From contig JAIYBO010000067.1 in assembly GCA_027488495.1 (NCBI GenBank), positions 1 to 6,542 of the forward strand: 6,542 nt of DNA, given 5' to 3'. Position numbers and translations under genes: made by a program. Below are positions 6,040-6,542 of the stretch, piece by piece. Position 1 is the stretch's first letter; each line of letters opens with the position of its first letter. Source of the stretch: Bacteroidota bacterium (GTDB lineage Bacteria > Bacteroidota > Bacteroidia > NS11-12g > UBA955). The notes beneath the pieces are model-generated. The model saw only the letters and a list, made by a program, of their open reading frames with translations, did not search any database and was not told the origin of the DNA.

Positions 6040-6542
6040 TTATCTCACAAAGTTGAGTGCTTTGGTGAGTTCGTGCTTTTGTAAGTAGGTGATGGAGGCA
6101 GGGTCCATGGGTACATACCATACTTTATTGGTGGATCTGGACGCGAAAAGGCCATATCCGCCATTGATGTTTGTGAATTCGGCTTGTTTTTGTACGATGC
6201 CAATGCTGGGTTCGTTCACTGAAATATAATCTACCAGGGTTTGATTGCCCCCGTAGAGTGTGATGCCAACCCATTTGATGCGGTGTTTGAGGTTGGGTGC
6301 CGCAGTGATGCTCGATTGAAGGAACTGCAAGAAACTCAATCTCGGGATTTGACGCATGGGTACTGAATTGTTCCCTACCAAGAAATTGCTCACCACGCGC
6401 CAAGTGGCCATTTTTTCGGTTTTGGCGTTGGTGTCGGCCGTGTTGATTTCTTCATAATACACATGGAATCTGGCATCGTATGCAAACGCATTGGGTGCCG
6501 CAACGTAAGATATGGTCACGAATTCTGGACCCACACTGAATA
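6040..6542 (-). CDS. Hypothetical protein, C-terminal part (5' end beyond window)
   Basis: An open frame of 167 codons enters from the right edge and stops with TAA at 6042-6040. The frame is open through the edge (FSVGPEFVTISYV), so a GTG at 6534 is unlikely to be the true start. The sequence is rich in aromatic residues and beta-strand-like stretches (ARFHVYYEEIN, HRIKWVGITLYGGNQTLVDY). Near the end it has EFTNINGGYGLFASRS, a glycine-aromatic segment like those near the C-termini of Bacteroidota cell-surface lipoproteins of the DUF4249/DUF4270 sort. That family link is only a resemblance, not an identification. No membrane segment is seen in this portion. It is on the same strand as dnaK and 155 bp upstream of it, with no clear terminator between, so some read-through into dnaK is possible. 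Confidence 0.75.
   Translation of the reverse strand, partial: FSVGPEFVTISYVAAPNAFAYDARFHVYYEEINTADTNAKTEKMATWRVVSNFLVGNNSVPMRQIPRLSFLQFLQSSITAAPNLKHRIKWVGITLYGGNQTLVDYISVNEPSIGIVQKQAEFTNINGGYGLFASRSTNKVWYVPMDPASITYLQKHELTKALNFVR

Overview
The window looks like ordinary chromosome of a member of the Bacteroidota (Bacteroidetes). The evidence is the style of the proteins (a DnaK with the sequence features usual in this phylum, a ~367-residue Nif3 with an inserted PII-like domain, a short lipoprotein with a Cys lipobox), A-rich leaders with no convincing Shine-Dalgarno sequence, and TAnnTTTG-like -7 elements. By eye the base composition is mid-range, somewhat below 50% GC. I cannot place it below phylum level. 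I see no mobile element, CRISPR array, tRNA, rRNA or island-like change in composition.

Layout, left to right. (1) Positions 1-1148, minus: the nearly complete gene for an RlmI-type 23S rRNA cytosine-5 methyltransferase, running off the left edge a few codons before its stop. (2) After a 44-bp divergent gap, a plus-strand pair: a Nif3-family dinuclear-metal protein (1193-2296) and, 2 bp later, a coiled-coil/C4 zinc-ribbon protein (2299-3093). They are almost certainly co-transcribed. (3) A symmetric hairpin at 3159-3191 serves as terminator between this pair and the converging minus-strand genes. (4) Positions 3210-3872, minus: a 220-residue predicted lipoprotein of unknown function. (5) A perfect 42-nt palindrome (3889-3930), best read as the dnaK terminator, with a candidate promoter for the lipoprotein overlapping its base. 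(6) Positions 3971-5884, minus: full-length dnaK (637 aa). (7) A 155-bp dnaK upstream region with a TTGTCA-N7-TGACAA inverted repeat and a possible -7 box. (8) Positions 6040-6542, minus: the C-terminal part of an unidentified protein that continues past the right edge.

The genes are mostly housekeeping: rRNA modification, a conserved metal-binding protein with its zinc-ribbon neighbour, and the Hsp70 chaperone. They do not form one pathway. dnaK stands without grpE or dnaJ beside it. I found no convincing new multi-gene system. The points most worth a second look are the inverted repeat upstream of dnaK, the palindrome/promoter overlap between dnaK and the lipoprotein gene, and the two proteins of unknown function.
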